The notes under the pieces were generated by a model. It did no database searches, was not told where the DNA came from, and was given only the letters and a program-made list of their open reading frames with translations. Of a stretch of DNA of 6,908 bases, positions 6,854 to 6,908 are shown in pieces. How positions within the stretch are numbered: the stretch's first letter is position 1; the number at the start of each line of letters is the position of its first letter. A program made the position numbers and the translations under genes. The stretch is from UBA8438 sp963934795 (GTDB taxonomy: Bacteria > Acidobacteriota > Vicinamibacteria > Vicinamibacterales > UBA8438): contig CAWWAF010000151.1 in the NCBI GenBank assembly GCA_963934795.1, positions 1 through 6,908 on the forward strand, given 5' to 3'.

Positions 6854-6881
6854 ATTATCCGCGACCGGGTAGGCACGGCAA
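6854..6881 (-). promoter_or_regulatory. Possible sigma-70-type promoter for the oxidoreductase gene
   Basis: On the minus strand TTGCCG (6881-6876, four of six matches to TTGACA) is followed after 16 bases by GATAAT (6859-6854, five of six matches to TATAAT). It sits in a short AT-rich island within otherwise GC-rich DNA, about 90 bases before the start codon. TATAAC, overlapping slightly downstream, is an alternative -10. Predicted transcription would begin near 6847, inside the twin palindrome, which would suit repression or activation by a regulator bound there. Confidence 0.4.
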
Positions 6882-6908
6882 ACGCCAGCGCCGGGCCCGG
6901 GCGTCCAG

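Noticed and set aside
6891..6900. Perfect palindrome CCGGGCCCGG at the right edge
   Set aside because: It is a 10-base GC palindrome, expected by chance in GC-rich DNA, with no linked element visible before the window ends.

Overview
The window comes from a GC-rich bacterial chromosome or metagenomic contig. No ribosomal RNA, tRNA, transposase or CRISPR array is visible, and the phylum cannot be fixed from this sequence. The main gene is a single-chain pyruvate:ferredoxin-type 2-oxoacid oxidoreductase, so the organism probably runs low-potential ferredoxin chemistry during anaerobic, facultative or microaerobic growth.

Layout. The left edge (3-1022, plus strand) holds the C-terminal three quarters of a group II PLP-dependent amino-acid decarboxylase of the GAD/cysteine-sulfinate/aspartate decarboxylase type. 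Its N-terminus lies outside the window. Running toward it on the minus strand, 943-1868 is a degraded stretch with two remnants. One is an ATP-grasp carboxylate-amine-ligase-like gene that starts cleanly at 1868 but has an in-frame TAA at 1716-1718 and loses its C-terminus. Joined to it out of frame near 1180-1190 is the C-terminal tail of a PlsC-like acyltransferase. About 166 bases without a convincing gene follow (1869-2034). The rest (2035-6765, minus strand) is one intact gene of about 1576 codons for the oxidoreductase. Its ribosome binding site, a possible promoter and an AT-rich twin palindrome lie at 6776-6881.

Function. The oxidoreductase keeps the substrate-site motif, the TPP-binding motif, two ferredoxin-type 4Fe-4S motifs and all four expected ligands of the proximal cluster, so it looks catalytically complete. 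It is a few hundred residues longer than classical pyruvate:ferredoxin oxidoreductases because of insertions and a longer C-terminus. The left-hand genes have no obvious link to it. The decarboxylase, acyltransferase remnant and ATP-grasp remnant may be what is left of an older cluster, perhaps for an amino-acid- or amine-modified lipid or small peptide, but that is inference. I found no clearly new defence, mobile or RNA system. The points most worth checking are the unusual oxidoreductase architecture, its promoter palindromes and the decayed ATP-grasp/acyltransferase fusion.
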